DNA of 64,000 nt from VXNE01 sp965116625 (lineage in GTDB: Bacteria > Pseudomonadota > Gammaproteobacteria > Pseudomonadales > Azotimanducaceae). The notes under the pieces are model-generated. The model made no database searches, was not told where the DNA came from, and was given only the letters and a program-made list of their open reading frames with translations. Shown here piece after piece: positions 1 through 7,669 of this stretch (positions within the stretch are counted from its first letter, which is position 1; each line of letters begins with the position of its first letter). The position numbers and the translations under genes are program-made. The stretch is taken from the NCBI GenBank assembly GCA_965116625.1, contig OZ220717.1:4030001-4094000 (forward strand), in the 5' to 3' direction.

Positions 1-344
1 GTGGATGGGAGCGAAACTGCTGGTTTACCTGCGTTCCGCCGCGATCTCCGGCCCTTTTGAGGCCGTCTCCCGTTGTGGTCAGCCGGGGTGGCTGGGTTGA
101 TTCGACGCGAGCCGCTGGATCACCTGCGGCATGCGCTTGAATCGCACGTTCCGTTCGGAACATCTCTCCGTTGTTCTGCCTGGTGGAGGAGACCATGTCC
201 GGGTCGCAGATCCCGGCGCTGACGTGCCCCTGAGAGACACGGTTTTGGGATTGGGCGCGGACTCTACAGACCTCCCGGACGCATGGCAAACAGGTGCGCG
301 GAAGGGCTGCGCGCGAGATGCTGCACGGTTCGGCGGAAGCCCAG
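1..344. other. No gene recognised
   Basis: I see no convincing coding sequence here. Open frames exist on both strands but have no recognisable protein character and overlap one another. The stretch lies downstream of the leftward recombinase operon that ends near position 470. Confidence 0.5.
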
Positions 345-393
345 CCCCGACGCTGTGGGACGCGACTTTCAAGTCCGTCCCACAGCGTCGGGG
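345..393. repeat. 49-bp near-perfect palindrome
   Basis: Two perfect 18-bp arms (345-362 CCCCGACGCTGTGGGACG and 376-393 CGTCCCACAGCGTCGGGG) flank a 13-nt centre that itself pairs (GACTT..AAGTC). The whole block can form an almost uninterrupted cruciform. It lies just past the 3' end of the recombinase operon. There is no T-run on either side, so a simple intrinsic terminator is only one option; a recombination or replication site is another. Confidence 0.75.
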
Positions 394-469
394 CGGGAAG
401 CACGTTTCGCGACGGTGTTTCAGCCCTGGCAGGCGGAGCGGGATGTCGCGTTTCGGCTGCGGTTTGCGG

Positions 470-958
470 CTAGTCGCCGTCGGACGGCGCGGAACCGGGC
501 GGATCGGGCGACGCGGAAGCCTTCGCCCCGGCCTTCCGCGCGCGGTCGCGCTCCCGCGTGACCTTTCGCAGTTTGCGCCGGAAATCGGCGCGCTGGCTCT
601 TGACGGCGAGCAGTTGCCGCTGGGCGTCCTCGAGCTGCCTCTGGAGGCGCCGGCTTTCGTCGCGGGCGACGCCGAGCTGGTCGTCGCGGTACTTGCGGTC
701 GAGCCACTCGCGGCGGATGCGCAGCGCGAGTTGGATATGCAGTTCGGAAGCGGAGAAGCCGATGGCGAGCGCCACCAAGAACACCACGGTGGCGAGGATG
801 CCGACGATGACCGAGTGCTGGAGCAGGATGTCCCAGCCTTCGAGGACTCGGACGCCGGTCCCGTCGTAGAGCAGGAGGCCCTCGACGCGCTCGTGGGCGT
901 TCAGGGCGAGCAGGACCGCGCCCGCGATCAGGGCGATGATCAGGAAGAGGATGAACAC
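470..958 (-). CDS. Small membrane protein with coiled-coil tail, last gene of recombinase operon
   Basis: 162 aa from a GTG start. The first transmembrane segment spans about residues 2-19 and the second about 48-70. A charged helix of about 50 residues follows, rich in R, E, Q and L with heptad-like spacing (around 85-140), then a disordered Pro/Ser/Asp tail. I do not recognise a family; the layout resembles LapA-type two-TM proteins with a cytoplasmic coiled coil. The start lies 2 nt after the stop of the upstream 91-aa gene, so the two are probably translated together. Its presence at the end of a recombinase operon is unexplained. Confidence 0.6.
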   Translation of the reverse strand: MFILFLIIALIAGAVLLALNAHERVEGLLLYDGTGVRVLEGWDILLQHSVIVGILATVVFLVALAIGFSASELHIQLALRIRREWLDRKYRDDQLGVARDESRRLQRQLEDAQRQLLAVKSQRADFRRKLRKVTRERDRARKAGAKASASPDPPGSAPSDGD

Positions 959-960
959 CG

Positions 961-1236
961 CTACCGGCCTCCCCTGCGGCGGTTCCCGGCGCGCGGCCGA
1001 TCTATGGATTGCTGCGGACCGGATGCCGCGGGCAGCTCGAAACCCCTCTTCCGGAGCGCCCGTTCAATGCGGTGCTCGATGTCGCCATAGTCGTCGCGCA
1101 CCGGCGCGCCATGAAGGGCGGCCTCGATGCGCGCCGCGAGATCCCGGTAGTAGTCGCGGGAGCCGCGCATGCGTTCGATCAGCCGGATGGTGCCGTCGTT
1201 GCGCGGCCCGCCCGGTTGCCGCGGCCGGCGGCTCAC
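961..1236 (-). CDS. 91-aa protein translationally coupled to the recombinase
   Basis: 91 aa. The GTG start is embedded in the recombinase stop (sequence GTGA), a classic coupling overlap, and that is why I chose it over the longer open frame. The protein is basic and probably helical. A middle section (RDYYRDLAARIEAALHG) looks amphipathic, and it ends in an Arg-rich tail. No family is recognised. It may be an accessory or directionality protein for the tyrosine recombinase, but that is inference from position only. Confidence 0.6.
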   Translation of the reverse strand: MSRRPRQPGGPRNDGTIRLIERMRGSRDYYRDLAARIEAALHGAPVRDDYGDIEHRIERALRKRGFELPAASGPQQSIDRPRAGNRRRGGR

Positions 1237-2141
1237 CTCAAATACTCCCGCGTGATGCCGGGGCGAAAATGCCCAAGCTCCTGGCTGACGACTTCCAGCG
1301 CGTCGTCGTAGCGGAGACCGCGCTGCAGTTCGGCCATGCGCTCCTGGGCGTAGCTGTGGCGCAGGCCGTGGGCGCCGCGGCTCCAGCCGAGCGCGCTCCC
1401 GGAGGCGCGGGAGAAGCTGCGGCTCCACGCCTCGCCGCCGCCGACGTAGTAGTGGGACTGGTAGCGGATGTCCCGGTCGGTGACGCGGACCGGCTCGTCG
1501 CGGCGGCGCTCCTCGAGGCGCGCGGCCAGATCGTCGGGAATGCGGACGAGGCGCACCAGGCCGCCCTTGCCGACCACTGTGTAGTCCGTTCCCGGCCGGC
1601 CGTCGAACTTCTCCGGGCGCGCGGGCCGGATATCGGGCGGGCGCTCGTCGGGACGGGCCAGCGTCAAGAGCTCGTGGGCGCGCAGTCCGGCCGCGTAGGC
1701 GACCAGGGTGGCGAGCGCGTTGCACGCGTTCTGCCGGGCGGCGACCATCGGGATCTGGTGACGGGCGTAGGCCCGCCCTTCCCGGCGGGTTGGTTTGTGC
1801 GATCGGACGATGTCCAGGCTGCCGCCAACGGGCAGGAGCCCGCGGACGTGGACCAGATGCTTCTGGAGCGCCAGCCGCTGCCCGTCGAGGGCCTTCTGGC
1901 CGAGATCGGCGGCACGGGAGCGGAGGTAGGCGTCGGCCCTGGCCGGGGTTAGGTCGAGCAGCTCGAGACCGTCCGGGGCGATGTGGCGGGCGATCTGGGT
2001 AAGGTACTGGCGGACGCCGCGCACGGTCCCGTTGGACGGCGTCTTGCCGGGCGTGCGGCTCAGGGCCTCGACTTTGACCAGACGGCCCACAGTGGCCCTG
2101 GCCTGCTGTTCGGGAGACGGGAGCTTGCGGAACTTCGGCAT
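1233..2141 (-). CDS. Tyrosine recombinase / integrase
   Basis: 302 aa, within the usual range for the family. An N-terminal SAM-like core-binding region (about 1-115) precedes the catalytic domain. Visible catalytic signatures are Arg in AGLRAHELL (about residue 155), H-x-x-R in HGLRHSYA (about 260), LGH (about 290) and the nucleophilic Tyr in EYLR at the very C-terminus. It cuts and rejoins DNA through a 3'-phosphotyrosine. It sits in an operon between a small HTH protein (6-nt gap) and a coupled 91-aa protein. Its target is unknown; an AT-rich block upstream of the operon is a candidate site. Confidence 0.9.
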   Translation of the reverse strand: MPKFRKLPSPEQQARATVGRLVKVEALSRTPGKTPSNGTVRGVRQYLTQIARHIAPDGLELLDLTPARADAYLRSRAADLGQKALDGQRLALQKHLVHVRGLLPVGGSLDIVRSHKPTRREGRAYARHQIPMVAARQNACNALATLVAYAAGLRAHELLTLARPDERPPDIRPARPEKFDGRPGTDYTVVGKGGLVRLVRIPDDLAARLEERRRDEPVRVTDRDIRYQSHYYVGGGEAWSRSFSRASGSALGWSRGAHGLRHSYAQERMAELQRGLRYDDALEVVSQELGHFRPGITREYLR

Positions 2142-2147
2142 AGGCGG

Positions 2148-2408
2148 TCAGTGGCAGCCGCGGCGGCGCAGCCAGCGGCCGACGGTGGTCTGGTGGATGC
2201 GCACGCGGCGCGCAGCGAGCCAGCGCTGCAACTCGGCGACGGTGGCGCCGGCGTCGTACAGGGCGAGCAGTTCGTGCGTGTGGCGGTCGAGGCGGGAGGG
2301 AGCGCGGCGACGGCGACGCCGCGCCCGGGTGTCGGCCTTCAGGCCCGCGACCTCGGCGGCGGCGTCGAAGGGCGGCTTGCGAGGCGTGTGGGACAAGCGG
2401 TTCGTCAT
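2148..2408 (-). CDS. Small helix-turn-helix protein, first gene of recombinase operon
   Basis: 86 aa. An Arg-rich N-terminal half is followed by a compact HTH-like region (LLALYDAGATVAELQRWLA, then a recognition-like helix with TTVGRWLRRRG). This resembles the HTH of resolvase or transposase-associated proteins. It starts the operon and ends 6 nt before the recombinase start. The likely role is regulation or architecture for the recombinase; inferred from fold and position. Confidence 0.6.
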   Translation of the reverse strand: MTNRLSHTPRKPPFDAAAEVAGLKADTRARRRRRRAPSRLDRHTHELLALYDAGATVAELQRWLAARRVRIHQTTVGRWLRRRGCH

Positions 2409-2862
2409 CGGCCGGACCGCAGGAGCGGTTTTCCGGCTGGAGCGGGGATGGAGGGCAGGCGCATGAAGGGATCGTAAGCCATCCGCAGGCGTGAAATCAA
2501 ATTAATACTTTAATTATCAATAGGATAAGATAACCTTGCGGGTCTCTCTGGGGCTCCATAGCGCGGTCTGGCGCCCGGTGGCGCGGGTGGTGTGGCGCTC
2601 GCCACGCGGGCAGGGATGGTGTCCGGGAGACGATGCTTGCGGAGGATTGCGATCCATGCGCCAGGCAATGATACGCACAGGGCGCGGACACCATCCCGCC
2701 TGCGAGCGTGGCGGCGTCGTAGCGGCCCGTAAAGGGTGCGCTGCGCCGACGGGTACCCGTCGCCCTTGACTGCCCGCAACGCGCCGGGAGCGGCTTCTGG
2801 GAGCGTCCGGGAGGCCGAGGCGCGCCGACCGGAGCCGACGCGCCTCGACGGCGAAGGCGCGG
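2409..2862. promoter_or_regulatory. AT-rich block and long inverted repeat between two divergent accessory units
   Basis: No gene is supported. Positions about 2498-2535 form an abrupt AT-rich island in very G+C-rich DNA. A 13-bp perfect inverted repeat (2613-2625 GGGATGGTGTCCG, 2685-2697 CGGACACCATCCC) extends outward with mismatches to roughly 30-nt arms. The AT-rich block lies directly upstream of the HTH/recombinase operon, so it could hold its promoter or attachment site. Confidence 0.5.
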
Positions 2863-3402
2863 TCAGTGACGGCTGTATCGCCAACCCGAATCCGACAGGG
2901 ACTCCCTCCAGAGTTGCTCGGACTTCGGCTCGGGATCGGGCAGCGGCGACCAGTACGCGGCGCTGGGCTGAGGCTTCGGCCTCGCGTTCCATGGGCTGAT
3001 TCCGCAGTCCAGCTTGGACGGGTCGTGCGCCCTGTCGGGCTTGGCCGCGAATTCGTCGATCACCGCCGCGTCGAGGGCGTCTTGGCGCTTCTGGCCGCGT
3101 TCGATGTCGCGGTCTTCGCGGCACCGTTCGCACAGGAAGTCGCCGTCCGCCCTCTTCCGGTACGCGCAGCGCCGGCAGCCGCCTTCCGCGACCAGTGCCG
3201 CCCTTCGGCGCTTACACGACGCCGCCCTCCGCGTTCTGCAGGAATCGCAGCTCTTCCAGTAGCCCCCGTCAGGCTTGCGCGAGGCCGGCTTGGTGCATCT
3301 CGGCTGCGCACAGCGAGGCGGCTGGTCGCGCAGGACGGCCTGCGGCACGAAACCCGGCGGGAGCTTGCCGCTCCACTGGGCGATGAGGGTTTGAAGGTCC
3401 AT
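2863..3402 (-). CDS. Cys-rich double zinc-ribbon protein, copy 1
   Basis: 179 aa. Cysteine pairs occur as C-x4-C and CxxC (about residues 28-53), then CxxC and CxxC in GGCRRC and FLCERC (about 75-100). That gives two probable zinc ribbons separated by a very basic stretch (SCKRRRAAL). A paralogue lies at 53,035-53,577; the two share the central Cys region and the C-terminus (AAYWSPLPDPEPK). Both are preceded by the same structured leader and both lie near tyrosine recombinase genes. A nucleic-acid-binding role is likely; the function is unknown. Start chosen by alignment with the paralogue and the GGAGAA just upstream. Confidence 0.8.
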   Translation of the reverse strand: MDLQTLIAQWSGKLPPGFVPQAVLRDQPPRCAQPRCTKPASRKPDGGYWKSCDSCRTRRAASCKRRRAALVAEGGCRRCAYRKRADGDFLCERCREDRDIERGQKRQDALDAAVIDEFAAKPDRAHDPSKLDCGISPWNARPKPQPSAAYWSPLPDPEPKSEQLWRESLSDSGWRYSRH

Positions 3403-3424
3403 GTCGTTCTCCGTTTCAGGGTTG

Positions 3425-3494
3425 CGACGCGGTGTGCGTCGGTGCCTGAACGGGCGGCATGCGCGCGCACGCCGGTCACCTCGCGCCAGCGAGG
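3425..3494 (-). promoter_or_regulatory. Two-hairpin leader of zinc-ribbon gene, copy 1
   Basis: Upstream of the zinc-ribbon start are two hairpins: 3479-3494 (stem CCTCGC/GCGAGG, loop TGGC on the coding strand) and 3425-3441 (stem CGACGC/GCGTCG, loop ACACC). The second copy of the gene has the same two stems with different loops (52,943-53,012). Conserved stems with changed loops are what a functional RNA or a protein-binding leader would look like. Confidence 0.6.
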
Positions 3495-3795
3495 TCGGAG
3501 CGAAGCGGAGAGCCCTCCGGGTTGACCGGGGGAGCACGCATGGCACGATGAGTGGGTATCCGACGGACGGGACGATCCGCCTCGCGGAGCACCAGCGGGA
3601 TTTGGCAGGGTGTTATCTGTCCCCAATTCCGCGCATCGATGAATCGCCGGTAGCGCGTTGCCGTGAGCGCTGGAGGCGCATGTTCTGCGCGCAAACCAGC
3701 TCCGGGTTGATCGTTGGTGCCGGCGCGGCAAGTCGGATGGTTAGTGTGCGACCGGGTCGTTTCCAGTCGCGATGGAATGAGATGAGAGGAACGGC

Positions 3796-4608
3796 ATGAG
3801 ACGTCGACGAATCCCCGACGAATTTTGGGGGCAGTTCACAGTTCGGCTGGTGGCACGGGAGGACGGGAGATTCGATGGGATCGCCTTTCGGAAGGGCAGC
3901 AGCGCGGAGGCGAAAGTTCGCGGTGAGCAGTACGAGACAGAATCCGAGGTCCGGGCGCGTCTCAAGCAGGCGGTGTTGCGACGCCATCCCGACTGGGTGG
4001 GCTACAACGGTGCGGTGGAGTTCTTCCGCAAGCACTTCCCAGACGGATTCGAGGACGAAAGCTACTTGGAGCAGGAAAGGTCGTACAAGTGGGATGCGAA
4101 GCGTCTCCTGGACGATGCGGTTCCGCTGGATTCAGCCGTTGCGGGAGATGGATTCGCCGACGAGGCACTCCGCGCATTCCACCGAACCAATCTGCTCTCG
4201 CGGTTCGAGTTGATGCGGGTGGCCGATGTCCTGAAAGGCGACGGGAAAGACGCTTTCGTGCGAGGTGCAGCCGTGTTCGCGTCAGGCGACATGGAGGCGG
4301 GACTTCGAAGGATGGCCAGAGCTGCGAAACCTCACGACGCCGCCAAGTGGACAGTCCTGACGTACCTCCCGTTCCTGTGGGAGCCGGATACGCACATGTT
4401 CCTGAAGCCGGAAATCACCAAGCTGTTCGCGGATCGGGTCGGCCATGAGTTTGCGTTGCGCTACCGCGCCGACCTCGATCTCGACGTGTACCAGTGCCTG
4501 TTGGACCTTGTGGCGCGCACGAGAGAGGCCATCGAGGAGCTACGACCGCGCGACAACGTTGATGTACAGAGCTTCGTCTGGGTCGTTGGCGCGTATTCGG
4601 AGCCGTAG
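3796..4608 (+). CDS. Hypothetical protein
   Basis: 270 aa, soluble, mixed alpha/beta, no signal peptide or membrane segment. ATG start with GAGAGGAA upstream. The C-terminal half contains Trp/Tyr/Pro-rich segments (TVLTYLPFLWEPDTHMFLKP) typical of a folded domain. I do not recognise the family. It sits in accessory DNA between the zinc-ribbon gene and a toxin-antitoxin pair, so a cargo role such as defence is possible but not shown. Confidence 0.75.
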   Translation: MRRRRIPDEFWGQFTVRLVAREDGRFDGIAFRKGSSAEAKVRGEQYETESEVRARLKQAVLRRHPDWVGYNGAVEFFRKHFPDGFEDESYLEQERSYKWDAKRLLDDAVPLDSAVAGDGFADEALRAFHRTNLLSRFELMRVADVLKGDGKDAFVRGAAVFASGDMEAGLRRMARAAKPHDAAKWTVLTYLPFLWEPDTHMFLKPEITKLFADRVGHEFALRYRADLDLDVYQCLLDLVARTREAIEELRPRDNVDVQSFVWVVGAYSEP

Positions 4609-5012
4609 CACGACCTGATTTGTTGATGCGCGGTGGCGTTGATCTGGCTGCTCGTAGCCGACAGCGCCGGATCAGCGTCGAGCTGGTGGAAGTGTAGCGT
4701 GCGGCACAAGGGCGCGTGGGACTGACCGCCACTGCCGCAAGGTCGGGTCGGCGCCCGGAGGGCGCAAGCGTTAGCGATCGTTACCCGAAGGGACGAGACC
4801 GCTCGCGGGCTCGGTCGCCGTAGGCGATAGAGCGCGGGCCGCAAGGCAACGCCGGAAAGGCAGTCGGGTTGGTTGAGTGGTCGCAGAAGTCGATCTCGCT
4901 TGCCCGGACGGCCTGCTGGAGTCTTGCAAGGAGTTGCATTTCCTTGCCCAACGACTAGCCTGTGACCAAAGTGAAGCCGATTGCCGCGCCAAGCACGGCG
5001 ACGGAGGCGACC
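4609..5012. other. Intergenic; left part of a duplicated segment
   Basis: No gene seen. From about 4,848 onward the DNA is a diverged duplicate of 7,180-7,347, so the repeat unit includes the upstream region of the antitoxin gene, not only its coding sequence. Confidence 0.5.
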
Positions 5013-5237
5013 ATGAACGACGAACCCATCGACAGGAATCCCGACATCCTGGGCGGCACGCCAGTGTTCACCCGCACTAGGGTCCCGGTACGCATACTCA
5101 TGGAGTACCTGGAAGCGGGCGACCGCCTCGACGACTTCCTTCAGGACTTCCCTTCGGTGTCTCGAGACCAAGCGGTCGCTGTACTGGAAAAGGCCAGGGT
5201 GATCCTCGCCGGCGGGCAGGATGAGGCTGCTGCTTGA
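5013..5237 (+). CDS. DUF433-family antitoxin, copy 1
   Basis: 74 aa. DUF433 signature at the N-terminus (DRNPDILGGTPVFTRTRVPV), followed by an HTH-like helical region (ILMEYLEAGDRLDDFLQDFPSVSRDQA). DUF433 proteins pair with DUF5615 PIN-like toxins. The coding end overlaps the toxin start by 17 nt, which supports coupled translation. The ATG at 5013 was chosen because it matches the start of the second copy. Expected role: DNA-binding antitoxin and autoregulator. Confidence 0.85.
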   Translation: MNDEPIDRNPDILGGTPVFTRTRVPVRILMEYLEAGDRLDDFLQDFPSVSRDQAVAVLEKARVILAGGQDEAAA

Positions 5238-5556
5238 CGAGTCCGTGCCACGGCCCCTTCGGACGTCCTTTCCCGCCGCCTACGAGGTTCGGACCGTTCC
5301 CGAGATGGGATGGGCCGGGACCGGAAACGGCGCCCTCCTCGCGCTCGCTGCGGACAACGGTTTCGATGCGCTGCTCACGGTGGACCGCGGGTTCGCGCAT
5401 CAGCAGAACCTGGACGACCTGCCGCTGCCGGTCATCATCATGCTCGCCGCGAGCAATCGACCGGACGAGCTGCGACCGCTGGTACCCGGCGTGATAGACG
5501 CCTTGTCCAGCACCCTCCAAAGGCGCGTCTATCACGTCTCAGCAGCTTCCCCATGA
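5221..5556 (+). CDS. DUF5615 PIN-like toxin, copy 1
   Basis: 111 aa, the expected size. Acidic residues sit in the expected places for a PIN-like nuclease: LLLDES at the N-terminus and LLTVDRGF in the middle, followed by PVIIML. The family is predicted to act as a metal-dependent RNase neutralised by the DUF433 partner directly upstream. This copy is intact. The second copy near 7,556 is cut off after about 17 residues. Confidence 0.85.
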   Translation: MRLLLDESVPRPLRTSFPAAYEVRTVPEMGWAGTGNGALLALAADNGFDALLTVDRGFAHQQNLDDLPLPVIIMLAASNRPDELRPLVPGVIDALSSTLQRRVYHVSAASP

Positions 5557-5663
5557 AGTTGACGGCAGAGATCGCGATCAGAGCGGGGCCGTTGCTAGGG
5601 TAGGCTCAGGGGACGCTCAAACGACGCAGGAGCACGGCGGAGCCGACGGCACCAGTTAGCGAC

Positions 5664-6490
5664 GTGCGGTGCCGTCCCGCAATGGGCAAGAGGAATGGAT
5701 CCATGCAAGGACAGCGGCCCGCGAGAGCGTTGCAGCACTACACCTCGAACTTCGTTCTCGTCAACTTTGCGGGCACCGACGGCGCTCTGTGGATCGCGGA
5801 CAAAGGATTGGGACGCTGCTGGGTCCGACGGTCCCGCTCTCATCCTCCGCGGTATGACGCCTTCGCACAGAACCAGTATGTTCCAACCGACGTCGACGCG
5901 GTGCTCACAGAGAGGGAGAGCGCTGCCGCTCCGGTAATGCGCAAGGTCATCGAGTCCGCTCGGGCCGGGGTTGCGCCTGACCTCCCCCTCGCCGACAAGG
6001 AGGACCTCTGCGCGTTTCTGTTCATTCAGATCGTCAGGGCACCCCGCGTGAAGCAGTGGGCCGAGAAGTGGACTCTCAAGCGCTCTACGAGATGCTCACC
6101 GACAGGCTCACGAGCGCGGCGGACGCAAGGCATCCAGAACGGATTTTCTTCCGCCGGATGATGGAGATGCCACTCGAGGTAGGCCGGGTCCGCCCGGACG
6201 CGGCGCTTCCGCTGCTGATCGGTGACGAGCCCTGCCTAGCACGAGCGCAGTATGCTGAGGGCGACGAGCAACTCGGCGACGGCCCGTTCGGCGTTCCCGA
6301 CCAGGTGATCATGCCGGTCGCGAAGGACGTGTACGTGCAGCTATCGCTGCCCGACAACTTCGCTGGCGGCTTCCACGAACTCGACATCGAATACGTCAAG
6401 GCACTGAACGCACAGATCGTCAGCAAGGCGCAACGATTCGTCGCCGGGCCCACAAAGGGTTCGGTGATGCAGGGACTGTCGACACTGTGA
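5664..6490 (+). pseudogene. DUF4238 gene with frameshift
   Basis: The first segment (about 5703-6070) starts with the DUF4238-like signature QHYTSNFVLVNFAG and continues to KQWAEKW. The reading then continues in another frame from about 6,065 (DSQALYEMLTDRL) to the stop at 6490. The two parts join naturally only after a one-base shift, so the gene is broken or contains a sequencing error. DUF4238 proteins are found in accessory and defence-rich regions; their function is not established. Confidence 0.7.
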
Positions 6491-6576
6491 GACACGCTTG
6501 ACCGATTGCGCCGCCTCCTGGGGGTGGTTCAAAATCGCAACCGCATGCTCTCCGCCACGGAGGCGGCGCTCCCGAC

Positions 6577-6816
6577 CTACATTTGGGCGAAGCCGCTTGC
6601 CGTCAACGTGAGACTGTCCCTTGGCCCCCTTTCGAACCATCCCAGTTCCACGCCTCTGTCGACGCCCCGCACGAGGTCGCCATGTGCGATGTGCCGTTCG
6701 TCAGCCTGTAGAACAAAGATCCGATCCTGAAGCGCCTGCCCGGGTCGGATGTGGTAGTGCGCGAATATGTTCAGCACCTCGCGGGCGCTCTGCTCTGGTG
6801 TAGGCAACTCTGCCAT
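6577..6816 (-). CDS. Small winged-helix-like protein
   Basis: 79 aa, preceded by GGGGACC. The sequence ends with a pattern common in winged-helix C-termini (GVELGWFERG then LTLTASGFAQM). No named family is recognised. It runs opposite to the DUF4238 pseudogene, toward its 3' end. A DNA-binding role is plausible but unproven. Confidence 0.55.
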   Translation of the reverse strand: MAELPTPEQSAREVLNIFAHYHIRPGQALQDRIFVLQADERHIAHGDLVRGVDRGVELGWFERGPRDSLTLTASGFAQM

Positions 6817-7347
6817 AGGGTCCCCAGGAACAGCGGATACGATGCCAAGTATGCGAGTCTTCTGGACGTCCGTCTATGCCGCGCATCGATGACGGTGAAG
6901 CGGATCTTCGCCGGACGCGGCCCTCTTCATGGGTCCCCTCGCAGCGATACGCGGGGGATGGTGTGCGGCGTACCGGCACGACCGAACGGTTACGAGCCGT
7001 TGGCCGCGCCAGTGCGGGCGGATCGGGCGTTCGCGACGTGGGCAGGCGTGTGGGCAGGACTGCGAGGTTATTCGATAATAATTTATAAATATCAATGGTT
7101 TAATGAAGTAACGCGAGTCTCTCCCCAGGCACCAAACCCATCAGTTTCGGGAACGATGGAAATGCGGGATTACAGTTTGCAAGGCAACGCCCCGGAAGCG
7201 CTGCACCGTTACAGAAGGGTGGTCGCCGGAGTTGATCTGTCATGGCCGAACGGCCTGCAGGAGTCTTTGCCGAAAGGTTGCATTCCCCTGCCCAGCGGCT
7301 AGCCTGTCCCCGACGAAAAGCCGAGTGCCGCGCCGACTGAGGCGACC
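6817..7347. other. Intergenic with AT-rich block and duplicated TA upstream region
   Basis: No gene supported. Positions about 7,070-7,115 are sharply AT-rich and resemble the block at about 2,500-2,550, including a shared GTCTCTC run. From about 7,180 the sequence is the second copy of the toxin-antitoxin upstream region. Confidence 0.5.
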
Positions 7348-7572
7348 ATGAGAGACGGTCCGATAGACAGGAATCCCGACATCCTGGGCGGCACCCCGGT
7401 GTTCGCCCACACGAGGGTTCCCGTACGCATACTCCTGGAGTACCTGGAAGCGGGGGACCGGCTCGACGACTTCCTTCAGGACTTCCCTTCGGTGTCTCGG
7501 GATCAAGCCGTCTCGCTGCTGGAAAGAGCCAAGTCGATTCTCGCCGGCGAGCAGGATGAGGCTGCTGCTTGA
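7348..7572 (+). CDS. DUF433-family antitoxin, copy 2
   Basis: 74 aa, nearly the same protein as copy 1 (same DILGGTPVF, DRLDDFLQDFPSVSRDQA and QDEAAA segments, with scattered substitutions). It is followed by the same overlapping ATG for a toxin, but that toxin is truncated. It may now be an orphan antitoxin able to cross-neutralise the intact locus 2 kb away; that is inference. Confidence 0.8.
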   Translation: MRDGPIDRNPDILGGTPVFAHTRVPVRILLEYLEAGDRLDDFLQDFPSVSRDQAVSLLERAKSILAGEQDEAAA

Positions 7573-7606
7573 CGAGTCAGTGCCCCAGCCGCTGAGGACA
7601 TCCTTT
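7556..7606 (+). pseudogene. Truncated DUF5615 toxin, copy 2
   Basis: The first 17 codons (MRLLLDESVPQPLRTSF) match the intact toxin, then homology stops abruptly and unrelated sequence follows in frame. The catalytic LLTVDRGF region is absent, so the toxin is inactive. The break lies close to the 3' end of the convergent hipA gene. Confidence 0.75.
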
Positions 7607-7669
7607 ACATCCACGTCGCGGACCACCGCCCGCTTCGCCCGAACACGGATCAGGTCTGATCTCTACGCG

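Noticed and set aside
131..1090. Long plus-strand frame of 319 codons at the window start
   Set aside because: It is antisense to the 162-aa and 91-aa genes of the recombinase operon and has no domain; high G+C gives many such frames.
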